From: JANQIO01 sp036351375 | GTDB taxonomy: Bacteria; Pseudomonadota; Gammaproteobacteria; Pseudomonadales; Halieaceae | DNA: 6,467 nucleotides | Direction: 5' to 3' | Assembly: GCA_036351375.1 (NCBI GenBank) | Contig: JAZBOY010000120.1 | Span: 1 to 6,467, forward strand | Shown here: piece after piece, positions 5,685-6,467 of the stretch | Numbering within the stretch: position 1 is the first letter of the stretch | How the letters are laid out: every line of letters begins with the position of its first letter | Position numbers and translations under genes: made by a program | The notes under the pieces: model-generated | What the model was told of the DNA's origin: nothing | Database searches by the model: none | What the model saw: the letters and a program-made list of their open reading frames with translations, nothing else

Positions 5685-5996
5685 TCAGGATTTTTCAGCG
5701 CGACGCGCCTTGGCCTCGGCAGCACGTCGCTTGCGCACTTCCTTCGGGTCGGCAATCAACTCGCGGTAGATTTCCACCCGGTCCCCCGCCTTCAGTACCT
5801 GGCTGTCCTTGACGGCCTTGCCGAAAATGCCGAGCTTGGCGGCAGCAAGGTCCAGCCCGGGGAAGTGTCGCTCCAGGCCGGAGTCCAGCACCACCTGGCG
5901 CGCCGTGGTGCCGGGTGCAACTTCCAGCATCACGATCTCCTGTTTCTCCGGGAGCGCGTAGGCCACTTCAACCGGTATCTTGTCGGCTTCGGTCAT
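5685..5996 (-). CDS. rnfH: RnfH family protein (ubiquitin-like beta-grasp, UPF0125)
   Basis: The product is 103 aa with the family hallmarks IPVEVAYALPEKQ (7-19), a central KLGIFGKAVK, and GDRVEIYRELIADPKEVRKRRA near the end, followed by a basic Lys/Arg/Ala tail. The fold is a small cytosolic beta-grasp domain like ThiS/MoaD, but there is no C-terminal Gly-Gly, so it is not an obvious sulfur carrier. The name comes from linkage to rnf electron-transport genes in Rhodobacter; the true role is unsettled. Its ATG (5996-5994) overlaps the ratA stop codon by 4 bp (ATGA), which implies translational coupling. The gene has been called ratB, the partner in a proposed RatA/RatB toxin-antitoxin pair, but that pairing is doubtful. 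Confidence 0.94.
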   Translation of the reverse strand: MTEADKIPVEVAYALPEKQEIVMLEVAPGTTARQVVLDSGLERHFPGLDLAAAKLGIFGKAVKDSQVLKAGDRVEIYRELIADPKEVRKRRAAEAKARRAEKS

Positions 5997-6433
5997 GAGG
6001 CACTACCAAACAGCTGGCGGGCACGCTGGTCGACAGCATCGACCAGGGTCGGCGCTATGCTTTCAAAGAGCTTGCCGGCCGCCGCGCCCAGCAGGCCGCC
6101 ACGCAGCCTGAACTGCAGGTCCAGGCTCACCTTGCAGGCGGCCTCCCCCAGGGACTGGAACTGCCAGCAGCCGGCGAAGTGCTCGAAGGGGCCTTCCAAC
6201 AGCTCCAGCTCAATCGCGTGCGGTGCGCGGCTGCGATTGCGGGTGGAGAAGCTCTGGCGCACCCCGCCTCGAGCCAAGTCCAGCCGAGCCTCCACAAAAT
6301 CCCCCTCGCTGCGCAGCACCTCAGCGCCGACGCAGCCATCCATGTACTGCGGATAGGCCTCGATGTCATTCACCAGGGCAAACACCTGCTCCGCCGGGAA
6401 GGGCATCAGGGCGCTGCGTTCGATTCGGGTCAT
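5993..6433 (-). CDS. ratA: RatA / Coq10-like START-domain protein
   Basis: The 146-aa product is a single START/polyketide-cyclase-like domain, normal for YfjG/RatA. It opens MTRIERSALMPFPAEQVFALVNDIEAYPQYM, with FALVNDIEAYPQY typical of the family, continues with the beta-sheet region (FSTRNRSRAPHAIELELLEGPFEHFAGCWQF), and ends in the long C-terminal helix (LFESIAPTLVDAVDQRARQLFG). E. coli RatA was reported to bind 50S subunits and block 70S formation; PasT of pathogenic E. coli is the same family. Mitochondrial Coq10 is a homologue that binds ubiquinone, so a role in respiratory quinone handling is also likely. Here I infer a housekeeping role, given the conserved context. The ATG at 6433 has GTGAG upstream with a spacer of about 6 nt. 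In relatives smpB diverges from this end; only 34 bp remain in the window and they show no clear promoter. Confidence 0.94.
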   Translation of the reverse strand: MTRIERSALMPFPAEQVFALVNDIEAYPQYMDGCVGAEVLRSEGDFVEARLDLARGGVRQSFSTRNRSRAPHAIELELLEGPFEHFAGCWQFQSLGEAACKVSLDLQFRLRGGLLGAAAGKLFESIAPTLVDAVDQRARQLFGSAS

Positions 6434-6467
6434 CGCATCTCACAGGTATTCAACAAGTGCCGTCAAC

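Noticed and set aside
5621..5812. Plus-strand frame of 63 codons after bamE
   Set aside because: It runs through the tandem repeat and antisense to rnfH, with no ribosome site or recognisable protein features.
5685..6433. ratA-rnfH as a new toxin-antitoxin or defence module
   Set aside because: The pair is conserved in this position across Gammaproteobacteria, and the homology to Coq10 and the housekeeping context favour a core role.

Overview
The window is high-GC (low 60s percent by eye), almost fully coding DNA from a gammaproteobacterium. Fur resembles the 134-aa Pseudomonas type, including the loss of the second cysteine of the usual CxxC. The gene order around recN, fur, bamE, rnfH and ratA is the one I know from Pseudomonas and relatives. 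The presence of hrcA, which Pseudomonas aeruginosa and Escherichia coli lack, points to another branch, perhaps the marine Cellvibrionales/Halieaceae or a Xanthomonas-like lineage. That placement is inference.

Layout: positions 1-2727 hold a minus-strand heat-shock block in transcription order hrcA, grpE, dnaK; dnaK is cut by the window edge and dnaJ would be expected beyond it. A good sigma-32-type promoter (1618-1645) lies between hrcA and grpE, so grpE-dnaK can be induced apart from hrcA. It also shows that grpE starts at the GTG at 1548, not further upstream. No CIRCE operator for HrcA is visible, so HrcA probably acts elsewhere, for example on groESL.

recN (2830-4494, plus) diverges from hrcA. 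A 16-bp dyad with CTG-N10-CAG geometry sits 2 bp before its ATG and overlaps a TATAAC -10 candidate, which suggests LexA/SOS control. After recN comes a convergent intergenic region of about 200 bp with a perfect 11-bp inverted repeat closed by GAAA, of a kind dispersed in many proteobacterial genomes. Then follow fur (minus), bamE (plus, outer-membrane lipoprotein), a three-copy 14-bp tandem repeat, and the overlapping pair ratA-rnfH (minus). smpB would be expected just past position 6467, but it is not in the window.

The genes are conserved housekeeping and stress functions: protein folding (DnaK/GrpE/HrcA), double-strand break repair (RecN), iron homeostasis (Fur), outer-membrane protein assembly (BamE), and the RatA/RnfH pair. 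I see no undescribed multi-gene system. The points worth a second look are regulatory: the sigma-32 promoter without CIRCE, possible leaderless starts of both recN and hrcA, a leader hairpin before grpE, and the two intergenic repeats.
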